Source: Rhodobacterales bacterium 32-67-9
Lineage (GTDB): Bacteria > Pseudomonadota > Alphaproteobacteria > Rhodobacterales > Rhodobacteraceae
Assembly (NCBI GenBank): GCA_002280515.1
Contig: NCEA01000032.1
Location: forward strand, 62,001 to 126,000
DNA: 64,000 nt
Reading direction: 5' to 3'
Position 1 is the first letter of the stretch. Each line of letters starts with the position of its first letter. A program made the position numbers and the translations under genes. The notes beneath the pieces were generated by a model. That model was not told the DNA's origin. It saw nothing but the letters and a program-made list of their open reading frames with translations, and ran no database searches. This document shows positions 38,439 to 47,326 of the stretch, in pieces.

Positions 38439-39274
38439 CCACCTGGCGCGCCGACGATCCCGGCGACGCGGTACGGATCGGGCCGGCCGGCTGGCTTCTG
38501 GCGCTGGCGCGCGGGGCGGCCCTTGGCACCGTGACCTATGGCGGGCTTATGGTGCTTCTCGCGGTGCGGCTGGTCGAGCGGCCGCTCGCCGGCTCAGACC
38601 GGCCGGTCTCGCCCCTTGTCACACGGACGGTCTGCCGGCTGGCCTTCCCGATCATCGGTATGCGCTATGCCGTGAGCGGCGAGCCGATGCGCCAGCACGG
38701 AGCGGTGGTGGCGAACCATGCCTCATGGCTCGACATCTTCTCGCTCAATGCCTGCCAGTCGGTCTATTTCGTCTCCAAGTCCGAGGTCGCGGGCTGGCCG
38801 CTGATCGGCTGGCTCGCGCGCGCGACCGGCACCGCCTTCATCGCCCGTGACCCGAAGGCCGCGAAGGCGCAGCAGGTGCTCTTCGAGGAGCGGATCCGCG
38901 CCGGACACAAGCTCCTTTTCTTCCCCGAGGGCACATCGACCGACGGGCTTCGGGTGCTGCCGTTCAAGTCGACGCTCTTCGCCGCCTTCTACAGCCACGG
39001 TCTCGACCGCATCATGCTGATCCAGCCGGTCAGCGTGATCTACCGGGCGCCAGAGGGGCGCGGGCCGCGATTTTACGGATGGTGGGGCGACATGAGCTTC
39101 GGCGCCCATCTGGTCAAGACGCTGGCCCAGTGGCGGCAGGGCAGTGTCGAGGTGGTCTTTCACCCGCCGGTACGCGTCGATGCCTTCCCGTCGCGCAAGG
39201 AGCTGGCGCGCTTTTGCGAGGAGGCGGTGCGTGGCACGGTCCGCGATACGCTGGGGGACGGTTACCGGGAGTGA
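38435..39274 (+). CDS. olsA: Lyso-ornithine lipid O-acyltransferase OlsA
   Basis: Acylates lyso-ornithine lipid to the finished membrane lipid; related to PlsC. It has 279 residues. An N-terminal membrane helix (about 18-45) is followed by the catalytic HX4D motif NHASWLDIF (H95/D100) and FPEGTSTDG. Translation starts at GTG 38435, which overlaps the olsB stop (GTGA), so it is coupled to olsB. Confidence 0.92.
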   Translation: MTTWRADDPGDAVRIGPAGWLLALARGAALGTVTYGGLMVLLAVRLVERPLAGSDRPVSPLVTRTVCRLAFPIIGMRYAVSGEPMRQHGAVVANHASWLDIFSLNACQSVYFVSKSEVAGWPLIGWLARATGTAFIARDPKAAKAQQVLFEERIRAGHKLLFFPEGTSTDGLRVLPFKSTLFAAFYSHGLDRIMLIQPVSVIYRAPEGRGPRFYGWWGDMSFGAHLVKTLAQWRQGSVEVVFHPPVRVDAFPSRKELARFCEEAVRGTVRDTLGDGYRE

Positions 39275-39283
39275 GGGCCGCGC

Positions 39284-39904
39284 TCAGCCGAGCGGTGCCA
39301 GAAGCGCCCTCAGCGCCGCCACGGGATCCTCGGCCGACCAGATCTCGGCACCGATGCCGAGAAAATCGCTGACCGGGGCGAGGTCGGTCACCAGCGCGGT
39401 TGTCAGGCCGCCTTCGGCGACGACCGGCACCTCGATCATCTCCGACCACCAGGCGAAGAGCTCGTGCTCGGCCCGCGTCCCGGTGCCAAGCGGCAGGTCG
39501 CCGACCGGCCCGAAGGCAACGTAATCCGCACCCGCCTCGCCCGCCGTCATGCCTTCGTGCCGCGAGGCGCCGCAGAAGGCGCCGACGATCGCATCGGCGC
39601 CGAGTGCCTTGCGCGCCGCGCGGACATTGCGCGCGCCGTCGACAAGATGCACCCCGTCGAGCCCGTGGCGTTCGGCGAGCTGCACATGGGTCTCGATCAC
39701 CAGCGCCACGTCGCGGTCGTGCGACACCTGCCGGAGAGCATCCGCCGCCCGGCCGATCCGGTCGGCGTCGGACCCCGCCATCGCGAGCCGGATACAGGCG
39801 ATCTCGACCGCGTCGAGCACGCGCGCGAGCCGGTCGGGAAAGCTCTCCGGATCAAGGTCCGGCGGCGTGATAAGGTAGATCTGCGGGCGGTCGGTGCTGG
39901 CCAT
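39284..39904 (-). CDS. Thiamine phosphate synthase family protein (ThiE-like)
   Basis: A 206-residue TIM-barrel protein of the ThiE/TenI family. LDGVHLVDG and GADYVAFGPV mark the phosphate-binding strands. The typical ThiE signature after GPV (P-x-x-TK) is missing and replaced by GDLPLGTG, so real thiamine phosphate synthase activity is doubtful. CGGAGCC precedes the ATG at 39904; upstream in-frame starts are less likely. It converges with olsA. Confidence 0.78.
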   Translation of the reverse strand: MASTDRPQIYLITPPDLDPESFPDRLARVLDAVEIACIRLAMAGSDADRIGRAADALRQVSHDRDVALVIETHVQLAERHGLDGVHLVDGARNVRAARKALGADAIVGAFCGASRHEGMTAGEAGADYVAFGPVGDLPLGTGTRAEHELFAWWSEMIEVPVVAEGGLTTALVTDLAPVSDFLGIGAEIWSAEDPVAALRALLAPLG

Positions 39905-39971
39905 GTCAGGCTCCGGATGTCTCTGCGCAAGCGGCCTTAACGCAGATTTCCGGGCTTGGCTACGGGCAGGC

Positions 39972-40298
39972 TCATTTCGGGGGCAGGGCACGCACGACGG
40001 CGAGCGCCATCGCCATCAGCCGGCCGCGCCGCGCGTCGTCCGCCGCGGCCTCGTCCGACAGGCCGATCATCGAACGCATCGGCCGCGCGCCCATCATCGT
40101 CACCGACGCGCCGGGAACGGCGAGGGCCGCCGCCTCGTTCTCCGTGCCGACCCGGAACATCGTCCCGCCCCGGTGAACGCCGCAGACCATGTGGCCGTTC
40201 AGAAGAAAGGCGAGGCCGCCGAACATCTTCTTCTCGGTCACCGGCAGGTGGGCCAGATCGTCGCGCAGCACCTGCGCCAGTCCTTCGTCCCACGGCAT
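39972..40298 (-). CDS. TfoX/Sxy N-terminal domain protein
   Basis: A 108-residue protein with the TfoX N-terminal domain only: KKMFGGLAFLLNGHMVCGV and the C-terminal RGRLMAMALAV. In gamma-proteobacteria TfoX is a competence activator with a second domain; the short alphaproteobacterial forms have no proven role. It is followed by the ThiE-like gene and is divergent from the methyltransferase gene. Confidence 0.87.
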   Translation of the reverse strand: MPWDEGLAQVLRDDLAHLPVTEKKMFGGLAFLLNGHMVCGVHRGGTMFRVGTENEAAALAVPGASVTMMGARPMRSMIGLSDEAAADDARRGRLMAMALAVVRALPPK

Positions 40299-40363
40299 CC
40301 GGGCCTCCTTGCGATATGGGTTGCATCATCGTATCAGGCCCGGCAGTTCCAGGAAACGCACGG

Positions 40364-41101
40364 ATGCCCGACCTCCAGCCCGCCTTCATCCTCGTCCGCC
40401 CGCAGATGGGCGAGAACATCGGCGCCGCCGCGCGGGCGATGCTGAATTTCGGGCTGAGCCACATGCGGCTGGTCGATCCCCGCGACGGCTGGCCCAACCC
40501 GCGCGCCGTGGCGATGGCCTCCGGCGCGGCGGGGCGGGTGCTCGACCATGCCGGTGTCTTTCCGACGCTGCCCGAGGCAATCGCCGACTGCGCCTATGTC
40601 TTCGCGACGACGGCGCGCGCCCGCGACCTGACCAAGCCGGTGATGACGCCGGAGCGGGCGATGGAGCATGCACGGGCGCTTTCCGCTTCTGGGCAGAAGG
40701 TGGCGGTCCTTTTCGGCCCCGAGCGCGCCGGACTTGAAAATGACGACGTGTCGGGGGCGAACGCGATCATCTCGGTGCCGGTCAACCCGGACTTTGCCTC
40801 GCTCAACCTCGGGCAGGCGGTGCTGCTTTGCGCCTACGAATGGCGCCGGCAGGGCGACACGACGCCACCCGAGGTGCTGGAACTCGCCGGGACCGAGCTT
40901 GCGACCGCGATCGAGGTCGGGAAACTTGGCGACCATTACGAGGAGCGGCTGGAGGAGGCCGGGTATTTCTTCCCCGAAACCCGGGTGGAGAGCATGAAGC
41001 TCTCCTTGCGCAATCTCTGGAGCCGGATGCCCCTGACCCGCGCCGATGTGCAGACGCTGCACGGCGTGCTGCGGCAGATCGTGCGCAAGCGGGACGGCTA
41101 G
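40364..41101 (+). CDS. tRNA/rRNA 2'-O-methyltransferase, TrmJ-like (SPOUT)
   Basis: A 245-residue SPOUT-class methyltransferase of the TrmJ group, likely methylating position 32 of tRNAs with S-adenosylmethionine. Motif 1 LVRPQMGENIGAAARA is near residue 10; FGPERAGLENDD and ISVPVNPDFASLNLGQAV form the knot. GGAAA precedes the ATG at 40364; the open frame extends far upstream without any fitting sequence. The target base is inferred from the family. Confidence 0.9.
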   Translation: MPDLQPAFILVRPQMGENIGAAARAMLNFGLSHMRLVDPRDGWPNPRAVAMASGAAGRVLDHAGVFPTLPEAIADCAYVFATTARARDLTKPVMTPERAMEHARALSASGQKVAVLFGPERAGLENDDVSGANAIISVPVNPDFASLNLGQAVLLCAYEWRRQGDTTPPEVLELAGTELATAIEVGKLGDHYEERLEEAGYFFPETRVESMKLSLRNLWSRMPLTRADVQTLHGVLRQIVRKRDG

Positions 41102-41103
41102 GC

Positions 41104-41178
41104 GAGGGGCGCCGCCCCTCTGCGGCCCCCCGGATTGGGGGCCGCATTCACTCCGAGGTATTTGGAGCAAGGTGAATG
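41104..41178 (+). repeat. Dispersed hairpin/TATTT element, copy 5, with two hairpins
   Basis: Two successive hairpins, GAGGGGC-GCC-GCCCCTC (41104-41120) and TGCGGCCCCC/GGGGGCCGCA (41121-41146), are followed by CTCCGAGGTATTTGGAGCAA and GGTGAA. It directly follows the TrmJ-like gene and probably ends its transcript, although no long T run is present. Confidence 0.7.
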
Positions 41179-41245
41179 GGAGCGCGGCGGTCTTGCAGGT
41201 CGCGGGGCGTGGCCCTAGTGTCCGCCCGCGACGACGGAGGGACAG

Positions 41246-42400
41246 GTGGCAGGCAAACGCAGCATCTTCGAAGAGGTTGGGGCGGAGACGAAACCCGCCG
41301 AAGCGCCGAAGGGCGGGATGATCGGCGCGGGACGGGGCGGCGCGCGCGGCGCGATCCGCGCCTGGCTTGCCGTGCTCTTCGTTCTCGTCGTCGCGATGGT
41401 CGCTGTTGGAGGCATGACCCGGCTGACCGACAGCGGTCTCTCGATCACCGAATGGCGCCCCGTCACCGGCGCGCTGCCGCCGATGACCGCGGCCGACTGG
41501 CAGGCGGAATTCGCGAAGTATCAGGCCAGCCCGGAATTCCAGCTCCAGAATCATCAGATGGAGCTTGAGGACTTCAAGTCGATCTACTGGTGGGAATGGG
41601 GGCACCGGCAGCTTGGCCGGATCGTCGGGCTGGTCTGGGCGGCCGGCTTCGTCTTCTTCTGGGCGACGAAGCGCATCCCGACCGGCTGGGTCGGGCGGCT
41701 GCTCGGTCTCGGCGCGCTTGGCGGGCTGCAAGGCGCGATCGGCTGGTGGATGGTGTCGTCCGGGCTTGCCGGGCGCATGGTCGATGTCGCCTCCTACCGG
41801 CTGGCAATCCATCTCGGCCTCGCCTTCGCGATCCTCGGGCTGATCGCCTGGCACATGCTGTCGCTGTCGCGGACCGAGACGGCACTTCTGCAAGCGCGGC
41901 GCGCGCGCGAGCCGAAGCTTTTCGCGCTCGCCACCGGGCTGATGCATTTCGCCTTCCTGCAGATCCTGCTCGGCGCGCTGGTGGCCGGGATCGACGCCGG
42001 TCGGGCCTTTCCGACCTGGCCGCTGATGGGGGAAAGCTTCTTTCCGGCGGATGCTTTCTACCTGCCGGGCGGCGGGCCGGCCGTGCTCGCCTTCTTCGAG
42101 AATCCGGGGCTGGTGCAGTTCGTCCACCGCATGTCGGGCTACCTCCTCTTCGCCTTTGCCATGGTCGTCTGGCTCAGGGGGCGGCGGTCGGCGCATCCCG
42201 TGACCAAGGCCGCCTTCGACTGGATGGCGGTCATGATCTTCGGCCAGGTCGTCCTCGGTATCGTCACCGTCCTCCATGCCGCACCGCTGGCGCTTGGCCT
42301 TCTCCACCAGTTGGGCGCGGTCGTCGTCTGGGTGCTGATCCTGCGCGCCCGGCACCGTGCGCAATATCCCGTTGTCCAATCGATCCGGAGTCGTTCGTGA
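41246..42400 (+). CDS. ctaA: Heme A synthase
   Basis: Oxidises the C8 methyl of heme O to the formyl of heme A for aa3 oxidases. It has 384 residues and about eight transmembrane helices, with GGMTRLTDSGLSITEWRPV at the start of the first domain, WGHRQLGR with a heme histidine, and FVHRMSGY in the second half. GGAGGGAC lies upstream. Its stop overlaps the GTG of the M32 gene. Confidence 0.94.
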   Translation: MAGKRSIFEEVGAETKPAEAPKGGMIGAGRGGARGAIRAWLAVLFVLVVAMVAVGGMTRLTDSGLSITEWRPVTGALPPMTAADWQAEFAKYQASPEFQLQNHQMELEDFKSIYWWEWGHRQLGRIVGLVWAAGFVFFWATKRIPTGWVGRLLGLGALGGLQGAIGWWMVSSGLAGRMVDVASYRLAIHLGLAFAILGLIAWHMLSLSRTETALLQARRAREPKLFALATGLMHFAFLQILLGALVAGIDAGRAFPTWPLMGESFFPADAFYLPGGGPAVLAFFENPGLVQFVHRMSGYLLFAFAMVVWLRGRRSAHPVTKAAFDWMAVMIFGQVVLGIVTVLHAAPLALGLLHQLGAVVVWVLILRARHRAQYPVVQSIRSRS

Positions 42401-43840
42401 CCGCATTCACCGAACTCATGGCCTTCCAGCGCGACACCGAGGCGCTGGCCCAGATCGCCGGGCGGCTCGGCTGGGATCAGGAAACCATGATGCCCGAGGG
42501 CGCGGCGGTGCAGCGCGGCGAGGAGATGGCGGCGATCGAAGGCGTCCTGCATGCCCGCCGTACCGATCCGCGTGTCGGCGACTGGCTGGCAAAGGCCGAG
42601 GCGCCGGACGCGGCGGGCGCCCGCTCGCTCGCCCTCATCCGGCGCGCCTACGGGCGCAACGCGGTGGTGCCGGCGCGGCTCGCGTCCGAGATCGCGCGGG
42701 TGACGAGCGTGGCGCAGGGCGTCTGGGCCGAGGCGCGGGCGAAGAACGATGTGGCACACTTCCTGCCGACGCTGGAAAAGGTCGTGGCGCTGATGCGCGA
42801 AAAGGGCCAGGCGCTGGCCGCGGCCGGGTTCGGCGCCGGCGACGCCTACGACGCACTTGTCGACGACTACGAACCCGAGGCGACCGCCGAGGGGCTCGCC
42901 GCGATGTTCGGCCGGATGCGCCCCCGCCTTGTCGCCCTGCGCGAGGCGGTGCTGGGCGCGGACAACCCGCCGGCACCGCTGCGGGGGCATTTCCCCGAGG
43001 CGCGCCAGCTTGGCCTCGCCCGCGACCTCGCGACGGCCTTCGGCTACGACTGGACCCGCGGGCGGCTCGACCTTGCGGTTCACCCCTTCTCCTCCGGCTC
43101 CGGTAACGACGCGCGGATCACCACGCGGGTGGTCGAGAGCGAGCCCTTCAACTGCTTCTACTCGACGATCCACGAGGTCGGCCACGCCACCTACGAATTG
43201 GGCATCGACCAGGCCCATCTCTTCACCCCGCTCGGGCAGGGCGTGTCGATGGGGGTGCATGAAAGCCAGAGCCGGATCTACGAGAACCAGCTTGGCCGCA
43301 GCCGCGCCTTCACCGGCTGGCTGCACGGACAGATGCACGCGGTCTTCGGCGATCACGGCATCGCCTCGGCCGACGATTTCTACCGGACCGTCAACCGCGT
43401 CGCATCCGGTTTCATCCGCACCGAGGCGGACGAGGTGTGCGCTCTTTGGCGGCAAGCTGGAGGTTGCCGACCTAGAAGATGCCTGGAATGTTCGGTTTGT
43501 GAAAGATTTCGGCGTTGCGGTTGATAAGCCTGCGCATGGAATGTTGCAGGATGTGCATTGGTCAGTTGGCCTTTTCGGCTACTTCCCGACCTATTCGCTC
43601 GGCAATGTCTATGCCGGCTGCCTGCACCGGGCGCTGCGCGCCGAAATCCCCGACCTCGACGCGGCGCTTGCCAAGGGCGATGCGCGGCCCGCGACGGAAT
43701 GGCTGCGTGCGAAGGTGCAGCGCTTCGGCGGGCTTTACCGACCGGCCGAGGTGATCGAACGCGCCTGCGGCTTCGCGCCGTCCGAGGCGCCGCTTCTCGA
43801 TTATCTGGAAGAGAAGTTCCGGGCGATCTACAGGCTCTGA
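42397..43840 (+). pseudogene. M32 carboxypeptidase (Taq-type), frameshifted by an internal deletion
   Basis: A zinc metallocarboxypeptidase gene that is interrupted. The first frame runs from GTG 42397 (overlapping the ctaA stop) through MAFQRDTEALAQIAGRLGWD, the zinc motif H259-E-V-G-H263 and RTEADEV, then goes out of frame at about 43440 and stops near 43524. The rest, from ALFGGKLEVADLEDAW to YLEEKFRAIYRL, continues in the next frame to 43840. About 13-14 residues normally linking the parts (a YNLHVMLRF-like stretch) are missing, so the lesion is a deletion of roughly 41 bases, not a one-base slip. Codons from 43441 to about 43570 are much less GC-rich than the neighbours. A sequencing or assembly fault cannot be excluded. 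Confidence 0.85.
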
Positions 43841-43844
43841 GCGA

Positions 43845-45023
43845 ATGTCGCGCGACGAAAGCCTCGGGGTCTGGCTCCTTGCCATCGGCCAGACCGCCGG
43901 CTTCGCCGCCCTCGTCTACATGTTCGGCGCGATCATCCTGTCCCTGGAGGATGGCAGCGGCTGGAGCCGGGCGGAACTGGCGCTTGGGCCGACGGTCGCG
44001 CTGGTGACGCAGGCGGTGCTGGCGCCGTTTTCCGGCCGGCTCGTCGATCAGGGTTTTGGCGGAACGCTGCTCGGCGGGGCCGCGGTGCTGGGCGGGCTCT
44101 GCCTCGCGCTCCTGTCGCAGGTCGAGGCGCTCTGGCTCTGGTATGCGCTCTGGATCGTGATCGGTGTCGCGCAGGCGGCGAGCCTATACGAGACCTGCTT
44201 TTCCTTCCTGACCCGCCGCCTCGGCCCCGAGGCGCGGCGCGGAATCATCCGGGTGACGCTGGTCGCGGGTTTCGCCTCCACCTTCGCCTTTCCGCTCGGC
44301 GCCTGGACCGGCGCGGCGCTCGGCTGGCGCGGCGCGATCCTCGTGTTCGCGGCGGTGGAGCTGCTGGTGACGCTGCCCGCGAACCTCCTCGGAGTGCGCC
44401 TGATGCGGCGCGGCGCGCGGCGCGGCGGGCTGATGGTGGCGACGCCGAGGGGGGCGGTGCGCGCGGTGCTGCGAAAGCCGGAGTTCTGGGCGCTTGCCGG
44501 GTTCTTCGGGCTCTTGATGGGCAATCACATGATGCTGACGACCTTCGCGCTGCCGATCCTGGCCGAACGCGGCGCCACCGCGGCGGTGGCGGTGCTTGTC
44601 GCCTCGACCGTCGGGCCTATGCAGGTCGCGGGACGGGTGCTTCTGATGCTGGGCGGCGCCCGGATCCAGGCCGGGACCGCGGCCCGCGCGATCGCCATCG
44701 GGATGAGCCTTGCGAGCCTCGCGCTCCTGATCGCCACCGGGCAGTCGGGGCTCTTCCTCCTTTATGCGGTCTGTCAGGGCGCCTCGATCGGCGTCCAGTC
44801 GATCCTGAGGCCGCTTCTCACCGCCGAGACGCTCGGACAGGAGAATTTCGGCGCGATGAGCGGGGCGCTGGCGATGGCGCCGCTGACCGCCTCGGCGGCG
44901 GCGCCGTTCCTTGGCGCACTGCTGATCGGGGCGGGGGGTGTCACGCTTCTTCTCTCGGTGACGCTGGTCTTCGCGCTCGGGGCGTTCGGATTGGCGCTCT
45001 GGCTGAGGGCGCGCGGGATCTGA
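43845..45023 (+). CDS. MFS transporter
   Basis: A 392-residue inner-membrane protein with about twelve hydrophobic helices in two six-helix halves; the loop after helix 2 (GRLVDQGFGG) resembles the MFS signature. It is close to monocarboxylate-type or Bcr-like carriers, but the substrate cannot be told. It starts five bases after the broken carboxypeptidase and ends at a dispersed repeat. Confidence 0.85.
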   Translation: MSRDESLGVWLLAIGQTAGFAALVYMFGAIILSLEDGSGWSRAELALGPTVALVTQAVLAPFSGRLVDQGFGGTLLGGAAVLGGLCLALLSQVEALWLWYALWIVIGVAQAASLYETCFSFLTRRLGPEARRGIIRVTLVAGFASTFAFPLGAWTGAALGWRGAILVFAAVELLVTLPANLLGVRLMRRGARRGGLMVATPRGAVRAVLRKPEFWALAGFFGLLMGNHMMLTTFALPILAERGATAAVAVLVASTVGPMQVAGRVLLMLGGARIQAGTAARAIAIGMSLASLALLIATGQSGLFLLYAVCQGASIGVQSILRPLLTAETLGQENFGAMSGALAMAPLTASAAAPFLGALLIGAGGVTLLLSVTLVFALGAFGLALWLRARGI

Positions 45024-45027
45024 GACC

Positions 45028-45077
45028 CCGGGGGCGCTGCCCCCGGACCCCCGAGGTATTTTCGAACAGAAGAAGAG
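45028..45077 (+). repeat. Dispersed hairpin/TATTT element, copy 6
   Basis: Stem CCGGGGGC-GCT-GCCCCCGG (45028-45046), then CCCCCGAGGTATTTTCGAAC and AGAAGAAG. It lies in the short gap between two convergent genes, where a two-way terminator would be expected. Confidence 0.75.
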
Positions 45078-45082
45078 GGAGG

Positions 45083-45871
45083 TCAGGCCCAGTCGGGCTG
45101 GCGCTTTTCGAGGAAGGCCGTGATGCCTTCCTCGGTGTCGCGCCAGAGCATGTTCTCCACCATGACCGCTGCCGCGTGGTCGTAGGCCGCGGCCCGGGTC
45201 ATCTCGATCTGGTCGTAGAAGGCGCGCTTGCCGATCTTGACGGCGGCGGTGAGTTTCTGGGCCACGATTTCGGCCAGCGCGCGGGTTTCGGCGGCGAGTT
45301 GGTCGCCGGGGACCGATTTGTTGATCAGCCCGACATCGCGCGCTCGGGTCGTATCGATGAACTGGCCGGTGGTCAGCATCTCGAACGCGACCTTGCGCGG
45401 CACGTTGCGGCTAAGCGCCACCATCGGGGTCGAGCAGAAGAGCCCAATATTGACGCCGTTGACGCCGAAGCGCGTGCCTTCGGCCGCGACCGCCATGTCG
45501 CAGGAGGCGACGAGCTGGCAGCCGGCGGCAGTGGCGATACCATGCACCTCGGCGATGACCGGCTGCGGCAGCGCCGGGATCAACTGCATCACCTCGGCGC
45601 AGCGGGCGAAGAGATCGGCGAAATAGGCGCGGCCCTTGTCGGGCGCTTCGCGGCCGCGCTGCATCTCCTTCAGGTCGTGGCCGGCGCAGAAGGCTTTGCC
45701 CTCCCCCTTCAGGATCACGACGCGGACGGACGGGTCCTCGCCGAGCCGCGCGAACTCCGCCTTCAGCGCGGCCAGCATCGCGTCCGAAAGCGCGTTGAGG
45801 CTGCCGGGTGCGTTCATGGTCAGCGTGGCGATGCCGCCCTCGTCCTGCCGCAGAAGAATGTCGTCGCTCAT
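45083..45871 (-). CDS. Enoyl-CoA hydratase/isomerase family protein
   Basis: A 262-residue crotonase-fold enzyme. FCAGHDLKEM and VHGIATAAGCQLVASCDM form the oxyanion hole, and TRFGVNGVNIGLFCSTP follows, where the usual catalytic glutamate is Asn; the reaction may differ from hydration. It matches the annotated ECHDC3-like group by this pattern. The ATG at 45871 is chosen from the conserved start; upstream sequence belongs to the divergent gene. Confidence 0.85.
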   Translation of the reverse strand: MSDDILLRQDEGGIATLTMNAPGSLNALSDAMLAALKAEFARLGEDPSVRVVILKGEGKAFCAGHDLKEMQRGREAPDKGRAYFADLFARCAEVMQLIPALPQPVIAEVHGIATAAGCQLVASCDMAVAAEGTRFGVNGVNIGLFCSTPMVALSRNVPRKVAFEMLTTGQFIDTTRARDVGLINKSVPGDQLAAETRALAEIVAQKLTAAVKIGKRAFYDQIEMTRAAAYDHAAAVMVENMLWRDTEEGITAFLEKRQPDWA

Positions 45872-45926
45872 CTTGCCAATCCCTCTCTTTGGGGAAACCT
45901 TAGAGCCGCGAAGCGGGAGAGTGAAG

Positions 45927-46349
45927 ATGAAGACGGTGATGACAGTGGCGGAGCTTGCCGCTTTTCTGGTGCGAGAGTTCCCGCAGGTGCAGGACGATTT
46001 CGCGGTCGAACGCCTGACCGGGGACGGCATCGAGATGCGGCTGAAGGTGGCCGAACGCCACCTCAGGCCGGGGGGGACCGTGTCGGGGCCTAACATCTTC
46101 GCGCTGGCCGACGTGGCGGTCTACCTCGCGCTTCTGGCGCGGATCGGGCCGGTGGCGCTGGCCGTCACCACCAACGGGGCGGTCGATTTCCTGCGCAAGC
46201 CCGAGGCGGGGCACGACCTGATCGGCACGGCGCGCCTGCTGAAACTCGGTCGTGTGCTCGTCGTCGGAGAGGTGCTGATCCGGTCCGAGGGGCATCAGGC
46301 GCCGGTGGCGCGGGCGAACATGACCTATTCTATCCCACCCGCGCGCTAG
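45927..46349 (+). CDS. PaaI-type hotdog thioesterase
   Basis: A 140-residue hotdog-fold protein. The motif LRPGGTVSGPNIFALADVAVY corresponds to the PaaI/YigI-like active helix, with VTTNGAVDFLRKP as the central strand. It likely hydrolyses a medium or aromatic acyl-CoA; the substrate is unknown. GGGAGA lies before the ATG at 45927. It is divergent from the enoyl-CoA hydratase gene, and the two may serve one acyl-CoA pathway. Confidence 0.83.
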   Translation: MKTVMTVAELAAFLVREFPQVQDDFAVERLTGDGIEMRLKVAERHLRPGGTVSGPNIFALADVAVYLALLARIGPVALAVTTNGAVDFLRKPEAGHDLIGTARLLKLGRVLVVGEVLIRSEGHQAPVARANMTYSIPPAR

Positions 46350-46357
46350 GCTTTGCG

Positions 46358-46573
46358 TCAGGTGAAGCCCTCGCCGCCACAGACCGAGCAGCGGGAAGTC
46401 TTGACCCCGAAGCAGCCAGAACAGCGGTCGAAGCGCGGTTTGCCCTGGCCGTCCGTTCCCATCATCACCTGACCGGATCCGCCGCAGATCTGGCAGGGCG
46501 CGCGTCCCGACCCGTGGCAACGGTGGCAGCGGCGCTTGACGGGCGGGGTGTCGGACTTGTTCGGTGGTGTCAT
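46358..46573 (-). CDS. Stand-alone DnaJ-type zinc-finger mini-protein
   Basis: A 71-residue protein made almost wholly of cysteine repeats: CHRCHGSG (16-23), CQICGGSG (27-34), CSGC (51-54) and CSVCGGEG (62-69). This is the DnaJ CxxCxGxG zinc-binding pattern without a J domain or client-binding domain. It would hold two zinc ions. Such orphan zinc domains may act as small chaperone or disulfide factors; none is proven. It converges with the thioesterase gene eight bases away. Confidence 0.85.
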   Translation of the reverse strand: MTPPNKSDTPPVKRRCHRCHGSGRAPCQICGGSGQVMMGTDGQGKPRFDRCSGCFGVKTSRCSVCGGEGFT

Positions 46574-46811
46574 GTAGATTGCGCCGGTCGCCTGATGATA
46601 TTGAGATTGCCGCGCAGGAGAGCACAGGCAAGTCCGTCTGTCATTACCGGCATTCCGGCGCGGCGCAGAAAGGGAAAAACCGTGGCCGGATCGCCAATTT
46701 GTTGGGGTATTTTAATACCTATTTTTTAAGTCATTGAAAAGGCGTTATTATTTGAGGTGAAGCCCTCTTGACCGCCGCGACGGTTTCGGAGAAAAGCCCC
46801 CATCTGAACGC

Positions 46812-46829
46812 GGGCGCCGATGGGCGCCC
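46812..46829 (+). promoter_or_regulatory. Hairpin in the rplM leader
   Basis: GGGCGCC-GATG-GGCGCCC lies 31-48 bases before the rplM ATG. Ribosomal protein operons are often controlled by leader structures, so it may be one, but I do not recognise a known L13 leader. The wider 286-bp gap 46574-46859 is AT-rich in 46690-46760, with a small dyad GGTATT-TT-AATACC (46706-46719) followed by a T-rich stretch; the rpl promoter is probably near there. Confidence 0.4.
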
Positions 46830-46859
46830 TCATTCGTTCCCGAATTCAAAGGGCCTGAG

Positions 46860-47324
46860 ATGAAGACCTATACCGCGAAACCGGCGGAGATCGAGAAGAA
46901 ATGGATCCTGATCGACGCCGAGGGCGTCGTTCTCGGCCGTCTCGCTGTGATCGTCGCCAATCGCCTCCGTGGCAAGCACAAGCCGACCTTCACGCCGCAC
47001 ATGGACATGGGCGACAACGTGATCGTCATCAATGCCGACAAGGTGCAGATGACCGGCAACAAGCGCGCCGACAAGCGCTATTACTGGCACACCGGCCATC
47101 CGGGCGGGATCAAGTTCCGCACGGCCGAGCAGGTGCTCGACGGCGCCCATCCCGAGCGGGTGGTGGTCAAGGCGGTCGAACGCATGATCACCCGCAACCG
47201 GCTTGGCAAGCAGCAGATGACCAATCTGCGCGTCTACGCCGGGGCCGAGCATCCGCATGAGGCGCAGACGCCCGAAGTCCTCGACGTCAAGTCGATGAAC
47301 CCGAAGAACACGCGGAGCGCATGA
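46860..47324 (+). CDS. rplM: 50S ribosomal protein L13
   Basis: A 154-residue ribosomal protein with the family start [20 protein letters not shown] and the [18 protein letters not shown] core. It forms the conserved rplM-rpsI operon. The stop overlaps the first possible start of rpsI. Confidence 0.97.
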   Translation: MKTYTAKPAEIEKKWILIDAEGVVLGRLAVIVANRLRGKHKPTFTPHMDMGDNVIVINADKVQMTGNKRADKRYYWHTGHPGGIKFRTAEQVLDGAHPERVVVKAVERMITRNRLGKQQMTNLRVYAGAEHPHEAQTPEVLDVKSMNPKNTRSA

Positions 47325-47326
47325 GC

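Noticed and set aside
39284..39904. Functional thiE
   Set aside because: The fold is ThiE-like, but the conserved P-x-x-TK after GPV is absent and no thi gene or THI riboswitch is near, so no gene symbol is given.
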